From positions 834,418,033-834,482,032 of the forward strand of contig CM062816.1 in the NCBI GenBank assembly GCA_031772625.1: a DNA stretch of 64,000 bases, in the 5' to 3' direction. This stretch comes from Pinus tabuliformis. Lineage: Eukaryota > Streptophyta > Pinopsida > Pinales > Pinaceae. The notes below the pieces were generated by a model that was not told the DNA's origin, ran no database searches, and saw nothing but the letters and a program-made list of their open reading frames with translations. Shown one piece after another: positions 23,005 through 35,431 of the stretch (within the stretch, counting starts at the first letter, position 1; each line of letters begins with the position of its first letter). Both the position numbers and the translations under genes were made by a program.

Positions 23005-26000
23005 ATGGCTTCCAAGAGAACAAGATCTCTTGACATTGATGGTATGGCAGCTGGAGCAACAATTGAGTAGGTGTCCTCTGGTTTGCCAATCTGTGAAGAT
23101 ATGAAGTTGTATCTAGATAAGGACATCAAACGAAAGTGGCAAGAGGTGAATGAAACATTCGCATGTACTTTTGGGGAAGACCTTAAAGACCGTCAAGTGT
23201 ACGTGAACATCCATAAGTCTGGCTTGTATCGAATTGCATGTAGATACCCCCCGTTCCCATTGTGTGGATATGATTCACTAGATCGTCTCTCACACTGACC
23301 CCAAGACAATGACCTTGAGCAGTGTCAGTGGGACGAAGCTTGCAACCTTCTACGTACGAGATTATGATGAGATGTATCAGATGATCGAGCCCATGACTAT
23401 CATGACTCCTCTATTCAGCTTGCCCAACAATAGAGGCCACTCCGGAGATATTCTGAAGGATTGGGTAAAGGAGCTAGCTCGTTTCAGGATGAACCCCAAT
23501 CAGATCTATAAGATGAAGATATTGAGGAAGGCATACCAATACTTGGTCATATTCGCATGTCGAATGAGTGGTAAGCGAGCATTGAGACCTTCCCCCAAAG
23601 TTGGGTGGTCGCGCTGGACTAATTGGCTAGAGAAGGAAGACCATGCAACTGGTCTAGCATACTATCTCATCAGTTAAAGGATCAAGTCACGAAGGCTCGA
23701 TAGTCACCTGAATGCATGCATGTAGATATTACATGTCCGCCTACATTCTAGATGCAGTCTGTGCCCAACATGAGTTCCCGGGCTTAGAGTAGGCATGGTC
23801 ACCAACAAAGATTACTGTGAGCACGTATTTCAAGTTATTTTATGAGTGAAGCTTCAGAGGAGTGATCATACCTTTGTTCGACCATCTTGTCATCCCAGTG
23901 TACATGTTAATATTCGAACATGATCCACCTTGCATGTCATAAGAAGCGATGAAGGCATTGTTAGGCATTGCAGATTGGTATGCCTCACTGGAAGACACGC
24001 CCATCCGAGTGTTCAGTGTGGAGAAGCCTCCACATGTTCTGCCAAAGTTTTCTTTGGATTTTCTTGTCATGCAGGAAGTAGCATATCATATCCCGACAGG
24101 ATTAACAACTAGGTTCCAGTGGAAGAAGAAGGCACCTTGGCCCACTCTTCCGTTACAGATTTGGCTATACGAGATCAGGAGCATCAAGCAAGTAGATGTG
24201 AAAGCTGAACAGATGAAGAAGTACCCATTCGACCTCCGAAACTTCAACCCATATGACCCACATTTCATTGTGAAGGATCACTACATGAGAGTTCAGTTCA
24301 ATTGGATCCATGTGGAATTTAATTGGGCTGAAGAGGACTCATGGAGATACTATTACAATTCCTCCAGACCTAATGAACAGGTCGGTTTTGTTGTAGAATG
24401 GTTAGCACAACAACATGAAGTAGCATCATTGAGAACACCAGCAGTAGCAGAGGCAACAAAGCCAAGCATACCTATGTGCGACAAAGGGAAGAGAAGTATT
24501 GTCGATGCATGGAGGAGGAGAAAAGTTGCAAGTTTCGAGAAGATCCACTTGTATAACAAGCAGCTATGGCTATTCAACAGAAGAGGCTGCAGTGCGACAA
24601 GCAAATCGTGTGAAGGAAGAGGGATAAGAAGAGAATGAAAGAAGTAGAGAAGGAGTTGCATGAGTTGAGGAAGCAACTCCGGAAAGAACAAGAGCTGCGC
24701 CAACTAGAGAAGGAAGCACAACAGCAGCAGATTCAACAGGAGGCGCATCACGTGTAGACAGACGAAGCAACGCCCGTACAAGTAGTTGATTCTTTTGAAC
24801 AATTGGCATCAGGTGAACAGGGTGAACCCTCGCAGGGGCAAGACTTTGCTTATGAGATAGAATAGGCTCTTGAACAGTTGGATGCAGACATGGAGCAACA
24901 GGAGTTGGAATAGGACACTGACCTCATGCCTCACCAAAGAGAGGTCGACTCACCTGCTTCAATGCATCCAGACGATGAGAAAGTCTCGGATGACCAAGGA
25001 CGCACTGAGATCTTTGGTGGTAAACCAGAAGCATAGATGCACAACATCTCCTTTGACAAATTTCATCACAGAGTTGTGCAGTCTTAGAGAGTATCGAAGC
25101 CAGAGGACCAAGCATCCCCTGCACAATTTGAAGAGAAAGTGATCATGAATGATGTGCACAAGCATCCAGTTGCATTGGCCGATGCAACTAGAGTGTATGC
25201 CGAAGACAATAACTCAAGTGTTCATTTTATCATAGCTAACAATCAGGTAATGGTGAAGGAACTAGAAGTGGCCAAGTAGGGAGGATACTTGGTGACAATG
25301 TCCACTCGATCTGTACTGAAGAAGGGAATACTAGATGAAGTATTGTCCTTGGACACTTTTATGCGAGCATTGTACTCCAAGTTTGGTACTGTGCATCAAG
25401 CAGTAATTCATCTCCACAGATGGCAGCAACGATGTGCAAGAAGAGTACGCATCTTGAAGAACATACATACTATTGTTGATGACATGCGAGCATAGATGAT
25501 GAAGTACAAGGGAGCCCCACTTCACTTACCAAAGATGGTGAAGTCCAATGCGGTTGAGCTGCAAGCATGTATCCAGAGTTAGAGCAGAAACTACGAAGAC
25601 CTTCCACAACTCATCACTAGCATACAAGTTTCCCATGCATGAGTATTCAAAAGCATGGAGGTTATAGTGCACACTCATGCGATCCAATCACTCAGGACCC
25701 TCACCCAGGCGAAGACCAAGAAGTAGGTCCAACAAGAGCTTGGCTCGTACTTCGATGAGCTGATACGTACCACCACCAGCCCAAACTTTCCTATTAGTGC
25801 AGACATCATGTACAAGTACATTGCTGGTCTGGCCACACTAAAGACAATGATGCACATGCTCACAAACAAGTTCGACAGAGGAGCCCGAGTAGTGTACCTA
25901 GATGCTATGGAGGAAAGGTTCAGGTTTCAGACAAATGTCACAGCAAAACACACAGACACTCTCAAGGAATACCAATTTTGGCATCAATATGTCACTGTTG

Positions 26001-26062
26001 ATCAGCATGAGGATGTTGAGCAGTTGGAATTCTATGGTTGTCTAAGTCCAAATGATGTCTAG
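23005..26062 (+). pseudogene. Non-retroviral reading region inside the 3' LTR
   Basis: Second copy of the LTR-borne region, with the same ATG context (MASKRTRS) and the same terminal CLSPNDV. The longest open part is 23949-24638 (229 codons), followed by the charged coiled-coil-like stretch. It is broken about as many times as the 5' copy, with the breaks mostly at different places, as expected if each LTR decayed separately after insertion. The leader again has GTATGT (22903) and a downstream acceptor-like site. Function unknown. Confidence 0.6.
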
Positions 26063-26235
26063 TTTGGGTTGTCCAAGCCATTGTTCACATGGGTACATGT
26101 GCATTGTAATGTTGAGTCATGTCAAGTGTAAGTCAAGTGTCAAGAGCAGATGTAACAATCATAGAGTAGGTGAAGAGTCATGAGGGTAGTTGAATGGTCA
26201 CAAAGGGGAATGTCAAGGGTCATCCCACCGTTTGC

Positions 26236-26243
26236 TATAAATA
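26236..26243 (+). promoter_or_regulatory. TATA box of the 3' LTR
   Basis: The same TATAAATA and flanks as in the 5' LTR, at the matching position. Confidence 0.7.
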
Positions 26244-27110
26244 GTCCCTCATAACTCATTGTATAGGATTTTGGTCAGCCAAGCTTCTACTAATACTATT
26301 TTGAAGAAGGCTTGGACAATATCGTAACGTGCCTTGGTTTCTCCACTGCACGGAGGTAGTACATCTCTTTGGAGGAGCAGGCGGATGTGGCTGTAACGTT
26401 CCACTGTTGGGGCTAGCAGGTTTACATGGATGTATTGTATGATTGTGACTTACACTTCTTTATATAATAAGAGCCAACACATTTTCATGCATATGTTGTT
26501 ATTGTAGTTGGACTTCTCTGGTTGCTTTAATGATATGTGTTGTTTAACTTACGTACTTGTGTATGAACTGATTCCCATGTAATTATATGAATATTGTTGT
26601 TAATGTGTTGCATATGCTGTTAATGTTGTCACCGTACGTGTCGACTGCTCTGTCGGACATGAGACAAACTTTTCGCTTGAACCTTGATATATATAACAAC
26701 CGTCACACTCATCTCAGACTGATCCATGAGTGTTGTACGTGTTATCTTACCTTGTATGATGTGACTGCCGCATCCGAGTGGACAACTCTGTCGGAAGCTG
26801 TGCATGTCCTTTGTGTTGTGTGTTCCTAGCCAAGTTGGGACTGATCCCTTTCAACCTGAAACTCACCTTCACCTCCTTCCCCTTTCGAAGTGTTGGAACC
26901 TCTCATACACCTTCCTTGACTCACTGCATCAGTCACACCCTTGCTACTGACAGAGTTATTCTACTTGCCTCTATGCGACACTGTGGTCAAGGCATTACCT
27001 TACAACCGATTGCTGGGACTCCTACACCAAACGGTTTGAGGTCTAGTTGGGACTTCTTACCGGGGAGATTGCCTTGACATGTTGGCGGGTCTAGCACCGT
27101 CAAAACCAAC

Positions 27111-27729
27111 CAAGTGCTCCACCTTTGAGTTAGGAAGGGAACTATTCTCCATTTCCCCATATCTTCATGATGAGACTAATCATTTGATCAAAATCTTATT
27201 AAGCACATGATTTAAATTTATTTTATACACATTTTGTTTTTTTCAATGAATTGTTTATCGTAACTATTGAAAGGAGGCATTATTGAGAGGTTTGGATCAA
27301 AAGAGGACAACCTTCTAACCATTTACTCCCATGTCAAAGGTGAGTTTTTATGTGAATTCTAATTAGGTGTCTTAACTAATTAAACTATGGTAAAAGAACT
27401 AATATGGTGTTGATTCCTTTTAAGAGATAGGAGAGGCGTGATACTCTAAGGCCAAAGAAGGTTTGAGGCTCTCCATATCGAAGAGGATGAAGATCAATTT
27501 TGGAGATGCACCTGGGAGTGTGAAGGGTGGAAATGGTGATAGAAAGAGACATTATGCACATTAACCATGATGTGGTAATTTCAGAATGAGGTGTCATTTT
27601 GTGTTTGGGGTACTAGTTTCCAGTCTCTCATTGTTGTGCATGAGTTTCCATTATGTATGTTGGAAACAAGATTCCATTCTGTATCAATTTTTTTAGCTAA
27701 ACCAAATTAGATATAAATAAATGGCTTTT
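27111..27729. other. Flank of the giant element, nothing clear
   Basis: The first 20 bases continue the Pro/Ser/Thr-rich target region. After that I see only AT-rich DNA with short open stretches. Confidence 0.4.
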
Positions 27730-28197
27730 GACATTTGTATCTTGGCTTATGTGCCTTTTTTTAGTGCATTGATGCTTAACTACATTACTTATGGTAGGTA
27801 TCTTATAGCATGTTGACTATATATATCAGTTTTAATAATGTCACTTATATTTACATTGCTTATGGGGCATCACTTAATTATGTCACTTATACGTGTTTTT
27901 CTTAAGTGTGTCACTTATGGAATTATCCTATGGTGTATTGGGTATAAATTAGTCACAATGGTCTAAACAACAAAATTCCATCCATATAACATTTCATGGG
28001 TTCATAACATTCATAAATATAATGAACAAAGATAACATTCCAAGGAAGGTGCATAAAGAGAAAACTTATGTTGAACTCTAAAGAACAAATGAGGTTTACA
28101 ATTCACCTTAGCCATCAACTAGGTTTTCCACACTTAGTCATAGCCACCATAGCTTAATACAAGTTGACACAAGTGAGACTCTCCAAACTCTTGATAG

Positions 28198-29335
28198 TGT
28201 TAGTTTTTTGTAGCATCAGAAGTGTTCTAGTCTCGAGACTTTGTGGAGAGGCTAAAACACAAGAGTTCTCCAAAACCCAGAAATCATTTCTAGAAATTCC
28301 ATCTAGAGATAGCTCAATTAGATTATTAACTAATTCTTAAATATTTCCTAAGTCTAAACTTAGGAAAACTGGTTAACTAATCAGTATTAATTGAAAAAGG
28401 TAAGAACTATATAGAAACTCGCACGGATCGAATAGGAAATAATCTCAACCATTGATTAAGTTTTAATCTTGGTCTTTGGAGTCCCAAAGTGAGATTATAA
28501 GAAGAAGTCGATGGGTAGATGGAGAAACACACTTGTGACACTTCAGATCAATTTCCTTGGGTAGTTCGATTTTCTAGAGAGAATTAGTAGTTGCCTGAAG
28601 AGTTCGAGCCAGAGAAGGGAAGCAGAGATAGTGAGGGGTAGAGACAGTGAGTTTGAAGGAAGTTTTATTGTTCTAGAGAGTCAGAAAGAGGAGGCTGAGA
28701 TTTTCTCGAGGAGGCTATGCAGAGGAAGTGTAGAGCCTCAAGAGGGAAATTCAATCTAGCTAAAGAGGAACTCATTCTCAGTTCTAGAGGCCGAAAATAT
28801 TTTCCAGAGTGTTAGAGATACATTTTCTCAGTCAACAACAGGAAGGATGACTAGATTGGCAGTTGATTTAGGCAGAGCGTGTGAGGGACTGCGCTAGGGT
28901 GGCACAAGTCCTGTGCAGAGCTAGTTGGACGACTATATTTTTAGAGGTCATAAAATGTTGGGGTTGCTCAAGGAGGGGTATATTCCATCCGATTATTTGT
29001 TCCATTATTTCTCTTGGATAGATTCACTAGTTTGGCGATATTTATTATACTCAGAAATTATCACTGCTGCTTAATAATAAAAACTCTTAGCTGCTACACC
29101 AGTTTTCCCAAGTTGGGTTTTTTTGGGGACATTTGTCCAAAAATAACTGTCATATTTTGTGTGTGTGTGCTAGTTTTTTCTCAGATTCTAGTTTATATTT
29201 TGTGGTATATTTATTTGTGAAGGTTATAATGTGATTAATTCATTGTTGTCATAGCAATAAACTGCTAAATTAATTTATAGTTAGAACAATTAATTCTAGT
29301 TACTACAATAGAATTTTAGTGGTGAAATTTTCACA
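28198..29335 (+). repeat. 5' LTR of the gag-only element
   Basis: 1,138 bp, starting TGTTAGTTTTTTGTAGC and ending just before the primer site. It is related to the LTR at 1792-2904. Confidence 0.85.
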
Positions 29336-29812
29336 TGGTATGAGAGGTATTTTGATAAGAGATGGGGAAGTTCAGAAGTAGAAACATAAATTCGTTGTTC
29401 TAAGGGAGAAACAAGATGAATTTCTAGGGTTGCGTAGAGCCTAAGCTAGGTAGTGTGAGTTGCTTGAGCAATTCAATTTTTCTATACAGATTGGTAGAAA
29501 AAATTGGCTTGCCATTATGAGCGATTCAAGTAGGAAGAGGAAGTAGGAATCCAATATTTTTGCTGAGTAGATTGCTTGTTTGGGTGCAAAAGGGTTTTGT
29601 AGTAGTAATGAGAGCATAATCAACATTAGGTGGAAGAGGAAGCACACACACAAAGGTATTTGTTCTTAGAGGGTTTCTAGTTTAGAAATTTGAATTTCCA
29701 ATAGCAGTTGGCAGTAGCTACAAGAAAAAATTCTCACTCCAGAAGGGAGTGTGAATAGCAGATTCAATAGTCGAGAAGGGGGAAGAGGGGGGTTTTTGTT
29801 TCAGTTTTAGTG

Positions 29813-30592
29813 ATGGCCAAATCTAGGATTAGATATCAAGATAGGTTGTAGGGAGCCTCCAACTATGTCATCTGGAAGGCTAGGATGTTCTTCCTACTAG
29901 ATGAATTTAGCATGAAGACCTATGCAGAGAATGTTGTGGCAGTACCAAACAATGCATATCAAATGAAGGAATACAAGAAAGAGATGAAAAAGGGGAAGTA
30001 GATGATCTTGGATGGAGTCCAGGACCATATAATATTGCATATATCATCCAATAATATGACCAAAGAGATGTGAGATGCTCTTGCTCAACTATATCAGAAG
30101 CCTTCTGAGCATCGAAAGATGTTATTGCAAGAAAAGTTGAGAAACATCAGGATGAAGAGGGGTGAAGGCATAGATCCCTTCCTCACTAGAATTTAGGAAA
30201 TTCAGGATCAAATTGCATCCATTGGGGAAGCCCCTCAACCTACAGAGGTTGTGCATTTGGATCTAAACAATGTCTTAGAGGAATGGCAAGTCTTTGTCCA
30301 AAGTATCTTGGGATGAGACGCATTGTTGAGGTGGGACAAGATGTGGTTAGACTTGCAGCAGGAGGAGATGAGGCAAGCTCTAGTAAAGAGCTCCATAAAC
30401 AGAATCAGAAACAAGGGTTCAAAAGGTGAGAAGGAAGAGGAGAATGTGGCCCTTGCATCAAAGGGTTCCAATCAGGGACAGGGAGATAATAAGAAAAAGA
30501 ACATATCTAAGGTCAAGTGCTTCAGGTGTGGCAAGTTTGGCCACTACAATACTCAGTGTCCTCTCAGGAAGAAGGACAAGAAGGAGAAGTAG
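29813..30592 (+). pseudogene. Copia Gag remnant of the gag-only element
   Basis: The frame begins at an ATG (MAKSRIRYQDRL) with the plant Copia Gag pattern (YVIWKARMFF, MILDGVQDHI, ALAQLYQKPSEHRK) and ends after a CCHC zinc knuckle, CFRCGKFGHYNTQC, at about 30521-30562, followed by a Lys-rich tail. Length, about 260 codons, is normal for Copia Gag alone. It would package RNA in cytoplasmic particles. It is not a single open frame, with about five breaks. Confidence 0.8.
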
Positions 30593-31255
30593 AACCAAGC
30601 GACAACATCTACAGAGATAGACAAATTGTCCTCTAGGTTGGAGGAAAACTTCATTATGTTTGCAACTATACCTCTAGGAGTGAGGTGGGGCGATATGGAA
30701 TTATAGTCTCAAAGCAGCATAGAGGTTTGGGTAGGGTCCACTAATGTGTCTTCCTCATGGATCATTACCTTGCTATGGGGGACCACAATATTCAGTAGCA
30801 GGATGGATCAATTTCAGTTGATGCAGTCATATTCTGAGTGACAGTTGCAGACTAGTTGCGGTCAAGTACTGAGGAGCGCAGATGCAATGTTGACAACAGA
30901 GAAAGAGGCTTAGTAGCAGAGTCAGCAACAACACAGATTCTTTAGTAGGAAGTGTAGATACTATTAACAATCAAATGCTTAGAAGACATATGTAACACAT
31001 ACACATTTTAATGAATATGCTTCTTAGTTGTAGTAGCTGCAACAACAATTGAGAGGGAGTTGCAATGCAGATGCAGATTTGGAAGAAGTATAATAGTGTC
31101 AGAAAAAGCATAAATGCAACATCAAAGTTGTGCAGTGGTTGGTGGGAAGTGACAAGTAGTCATAGTGGCTAGACATGAACAACATACAGAGGGGGATGCA
31201 GAGACAGGGTGTTGGAGCAGTTCAACATTAGAACACCTTCCTCACTGAGAGGGAG

Positions 31256-32376
31256 TGTTAGTTTTTTGTAGCATCGGAAGTCTTCTAGTCTTAAGGCTTT
31301 GTGGAGAGGATAAAACACAAGATTTCTCTAAAACGCATAAATATTTTATGGAAATTCCACCTAGAGATAACTCAGTTAGATTATTAACTAATTCTTAAAT
31401 ATTTTGTAAGTCTAAACTTAGGAAAACTGGCTAATTAATTAGTATTAATTGAGAAAGGTGAGAATTATCTATAAACTCACATAGATCGACTAGGAAATAA
31501 TCCCATCCATTGATTAAGTTTTAATCTTGGCCGTTGGAGTCCCACAGTGAGATTATAATAAGAAGTCAATGGGTAGATGGAGAAACACACTTGTGATACT
31601 TGAGATCAATTTCGTTGGGCAATTCGATTTTCTAGAGAGCAACAATAACTTCTGGAAGAGTTTGAGCCAGAGAAGGGAAGCAGAGATAGTGAGGGGTAGA
31701 GACAATGAATTCGAAGATTTTACAGTTCTAGAGAGTCAGAAAGAGGAGGCTAAGATTTTCTACAAGAGGTTGCGTAGAGCCTCAATAGGTTAATTCAATC
31801 TAACTGAAGAGGAGATCATTCTCAGTTCCAGAGGCAAAAATATTTTCTAGAGTGTCAAAGAGAATTTCTCAGTCAGCAGCAGGTAGGATGACTAGATTGG
31901 CAGTTGATTCAGGCAAAGCGTGTGAAGGACTGTACTACGGTGACGCAGGGCCTACGAAAAGTTAGTTGGACGACTAGCTTTTCAGAGGTCATACAATGCT
32001 AGGATTGCTCGACGAGAGGGTAAATTCCCTCAGATAATTTTTTCCAGTATTTCTCTTGGATAGATTCGTCATTTGGTGATATTTATTGTACTTAGAAATT
32101 CTCACTATTGCTTAATAATAAAAATCCCCAACTACTACACTGGTTTTCCCAAGTTGGGATTTTCCAGGGACACTTGTCCAAAAATAATTGTCATATTTTG
32201 TGTGTGTGTTCCAGTATTTTCTTAGATTCCAATTTATCTTCTGTAATATTTTTATTTGTGAAGATTGCAGTGTGATTAATTCATTGTTGTCGTAGCAATA
32301 AACTGCTAAAGTAATTTACATTTAGAAGAATTAATTCTAGTTGTTGCATTAGAATTTCAGTGGTGAATTTTTCATA
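31256..32376 (+). repeat. 3' LTR of the gag-only element
   Basis: 1,121 bp, starting TGTTAGTTTTTTGTAGC right after the purine tract and ending at the GATAG duplication. Confidence 0.85.
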
Positions 32377-32429
32377 GATAGGGAATCCACCAAAACAAGA
32401 AAACTTTTCCACCAACTATGCTTTTTGAA

Positions 32430-32550
32430 TTCCACAAAACTAGCATTATCAAATTCCACATTATTAGGGTTTTCAAATTCCACATTACTAGGATTTTCGA
32501 ATTCCACATTACCAAGGTTTTAAAATTGCACAAAATTATGGTTTTTAAAA
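32430..32550. repeat. Short minisatellite, about 26-bp unit
   Basis: Four to five units of the type CAAATTCCACATTACTAGGRTTTT. The same unit recurs in the matching places of the other tandem copies (about 33320-33430 and 34690-34800). Confidence 0.75.
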
Positions 32551-34999
32551 TTCCACATCAATATACATTGACAAGCATCGCTAACTTATGATGCAAGATC
32601 AATATTGCATGTTTACTTATATTTTTTAATTATGGACTCAAATTTGAACGCAGTATGTTGGTGTTTTTGTTCCCAACTCTTGGAATTTTGCATTATATTC
32701 TCTCCAGCTTCTCATATTTATGCTTACATTACATTTTTTAGAAAGAGGAATCAACCTCTTTTCAACATTAGGGATTGGTTAATAGAATGTGGTCTAAGTT
32801 CGTTGTGTATCTTCTCATATATTGCAGCCACTAAGTACATTGGTTAATTTAGATTAGGTGTGCTTCTTGTGGTGTGTCAATTATGTGTGTGACGTAAGAA
32901 CATTAATTATGTGTCACTTATGTTACATCACTTACATGTTGTTAGTTAAGGTGCACCAATTACATGTGACACTTAATATGGTGTACCATGGATTAAGTGT
33001 GAATTTATTCAATGCCTTGATGCTTTAGCATGTCACTTATAGTAGGTATCTTATGGCATGTTAACTATGTGTTTCACTTTAAAGAGTATCAATTATGTAC
33101 AATGCTTATGAGGCATTCCTTAATTATGTCACTTATGCGTGTTTCTTAAGTTTGTCACTTCTGGGAGTCTCCTATGGTATGTTGGGTATAAATTTGTCAA
33201 AATGGTCTAAACAACAAATTCCATCCATATAATGTTTCATTAGTTCATAACATTCATAAACATAATGAAAAAAGATAAAATCCCTGGGAAAGTGCATAAA
33301 TAGAAACCTTTGCCACCAACTATGATTTTCAAATTCCACAAAACTAACGTTATCAAATTCCACATTACTATGGTTTTCAAATTCCACAAAACTAAGTTTC
33401 CAAATTGCAAAAAACTATGGTTTTTAAAAGCTCACTCCAATATACATCAAATGGCATTGTGAAATTGAGATATGAGGTCAATCTCATGTGTTTACTTACA
33501 TTGTCTAATTATGTTCTCAAATTTGAAATCATTATGTTGGAGTTTTCATGCCCAACTCTTGGTATTTTGCATTATATTCTCTCCAAATTATCATATTTAT
33601 GCTCACACTACATTTTTTCAGTAAGAGAGGCATCAACCTCATTTCAGCATTGGGGATTGTTTAATAGAAGGTAGAAGTTCCGTACATATCTTCTCATGTA
33701 TATTGCAGCCACTATGTAAAATAGTAAATCTAGATTATGTGTGTTTCTTATGGTGTGTCAATTATGTGTGTCATGTAAGAACATTAATTATGTGTCATTT
33801 ACAGTGTGTAAATTATGCGCATTGATGCATATGCATGGGAGCTTCACCGAGGGAGAAATACAATACCATGTGCATTCATATTGTCGTATATATATTGAGG
33901 AAAAATGACATAATATATTGAGCATATAACAGGGGGTAAAGGGTTTTTATATTGGCAGGTATAAAAAATGGAGCTCAAAGTTAATGAAAAAATATAAAGG
34001 GGTTTAAAAAATGTTAATGAGAAATGGATACTTACAATATCTAGTGAAAGTAAGGGTTTTTAAAATTGGGAAGGTGTATTGGGTTTGAATTGGTAGGGGG
34101 TTAAATAATGTGATTTTTAGAGGTATTTTGCAATATGTAGTCAAAATAAGGGTATTTTTTAGTATGCCATGAATGCATGTGATATGTGAATGGTTCATTG
34201 AGTGTAGCCCATGTGTGCACATGCCTTGATGGTCATCATTAATTGCTTATGTGCATCACTTGTGTGTTGTTAGTTAAGGTGCATCACTTATATGTGAGAC
34301 CTAATATAGTGTACCATGGTCTGTGTGCATTGCTTCATTCAATGGATGATTAACTATGTCACTTACAATAGGTATCTTATGGCATGTTGACTATATGTCT
34401 CACTTTCAAGAGTATCACTCAGGTACATTAATTACGGGGCATAATTAGTTTATAACATTCATAAATATAATGAACAAAGATAACATCCTAAGGAACATGC
34501 ACAAACAAAAAGCTTATGTTAACCTCTTAGGGAAAAATGAGGTTATCCACACTTCACCTTAGCCGTCAACTAGGTTTTCCACAATTAGCTTATCCACCAT
34601 AGCTTAGTACAAGATGTTACAAGTGAGACTCCCAAAACACTCAATAGAAAATCCACCAAAATAAGAAACCTTAGCCACTAACAAGTCTTTTCAAATCCCA
34701 CAAAACTAGGCTTATCAAATTCTACATGACTATGGTTTTCAATTCCTCAAAACTAATGTTTTCAAATTGCAAAAAACTATGGTTTTTCAAATTCCACTTC
34801 AATATTAATCGACGAACATTTCCAACTTGTGAAGTAAGGTCAATATCATGTTTTTACATATATTGTCTAATTATGCACTCAAATTTGAATGCATTATGTC
34901 ACAATGGTATAAACAACAATTCCATCCATATTCATTCTATAATTCACATATGCAAATGAGTTTTCCACTAGCATCGTACAATTCATATCCAACTGAGTT

Positions 35000-35431
35000 T
35001 TCCACTTTAATATAAAACACACACACTTATTTTAACTTTGATCCCCAAAATTATACCCATGAAAAGTATAATTCAAATTGGATCTACCAAAATGTCAATT
35101 GAAAGTCATACATACTTAGAAGTTTTTGCTCTTATTGTTTTAGTAGCTCTTTTATCTCTTTTGGAATAAACAATGGATGTTAAAAGCCAAATAAACATGA
35201 AAACCATTTGTTAGAAGGAAATATAAAAGAGAGGGTTGAAGAGAAGTGATGCATTTTGGTTTTGATTAGTAGTCATTCCTTAGATTTATTATGAATTTTT
35301 TTCACTAACGATTGGTTGATTTATTAGTGTATTCACCAAAGATTTAGCATCCACATCAGTATCCTTGTCACATCTCAGTTATGGCCTTATATTACATTTA
35401 TTGTCTCTTTATTGTTGTGTTTTGTTTTTAT
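35000..35431. other. AT-rich DNA, nothing assigned
   Basis: No coding or repeat signal that I can support. Confidence 0.4.

Larger units (their letters stand above)
12717..27105 (+). mobile_element. Giant non-autonomous LTR element (LARD-like) with 5.7-kb LTRs
   Basis: Two direct repeats, 12717-18363 and 21351-27105, frame about 3 kb of internal DNA. Both begin TGTTGTA. The 5-bp flanks are CCAAT (12712-12716) and CCAAC (27106-27110). A diverged duplicate of the target at 12555-12590 reads straight through the junction, confirming that the two flanks were once joined. A primer-site-like TGGCACTAGAAGGAGGG follows the left LTR. The internal part has a Gag-like region but no protease, integrase or RT that I can find, so the element depended on another's enzymes. 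By eye the LTRs differ by about 10 percent, so it is old, perhaps tens of millions of years at slow tree-like rates. Both copies of its reading regions are broken many times. Confidence 0.85.
21351..27105 (+). repeat. 3' LTR (5.76 kb) of the giant element
   Basis: It begins TGTTGTAACAGC, has the same internal order as the 5' LTR, and stops at the point where the 5' LTR meets its primer site. No good purine tract lies directly before it; the nearest strong one is at about 20763-20775. Confidence 0.85.
28198..32376 (+). mobile_element. Gag-only Copia-type element (TR-GAG-like), with target duplication
   Basis: A 4.18-kb element with LTRs at 28198-29335 and 31256-32376, flanked by GATAG on both sides (28193-28197 and 32377-32381). 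A primer site of initiator-Met type (TGGTATGAGAGG) starts at 29336, and a purine tract (GAGAGGGAG) ends at 31255. The only coding remnant is a Copia Gag. The 0.66 kb after it, up to the purine tract, is Gln/Ser-type low complexity with no pol. The third copy of the surrounding tandem repeat shows the uninterrupted site at 34625-34665. The LTRs differ by about 10 percent by eye. It looks structurally whole for its type, but its Gag is broken several times. Confidence 0.88.
27730..34990. repeat. Three-copy tandem repeat, units 1.06-1.33 kb, split by a retroelement
   Basis: An anchor reading TAGGTATCTTATRGCATGTT occurs near 27796, 33042 and 34367. After subtracting the 4.18-kb element at 28198-32376, copies 1 and 2 are about 1.06 kb apart; copies 2 and 3 are about 1.33 kb apart because copy 2 has extra DNA around 33830-34230. 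Shared blocks include CCATCCATATAA, ACTAGGTTTTCCACA and TGCATTATATTCTCTCC. The third copy is cut short. No coding capacity is visible. The unit contains a short internal minisatellite. Confidence 0.75.

Noticed and set aside
12717-27105. A 5.7-kb segmental duplication rather than two LTRs
   Set aside because: The repeats have TG...CA-like borders, a primer-like site directly inside the left one, near-matching 5-bp flanks, and an empty-site duplicate. A plain segmental duplication would show none of these together.
29014-29220. Small membrane protein gene in the gag-only element
   Set aside because: The hydrophobic open stretch lies wholly inside the LTR, in T-rich DNA.
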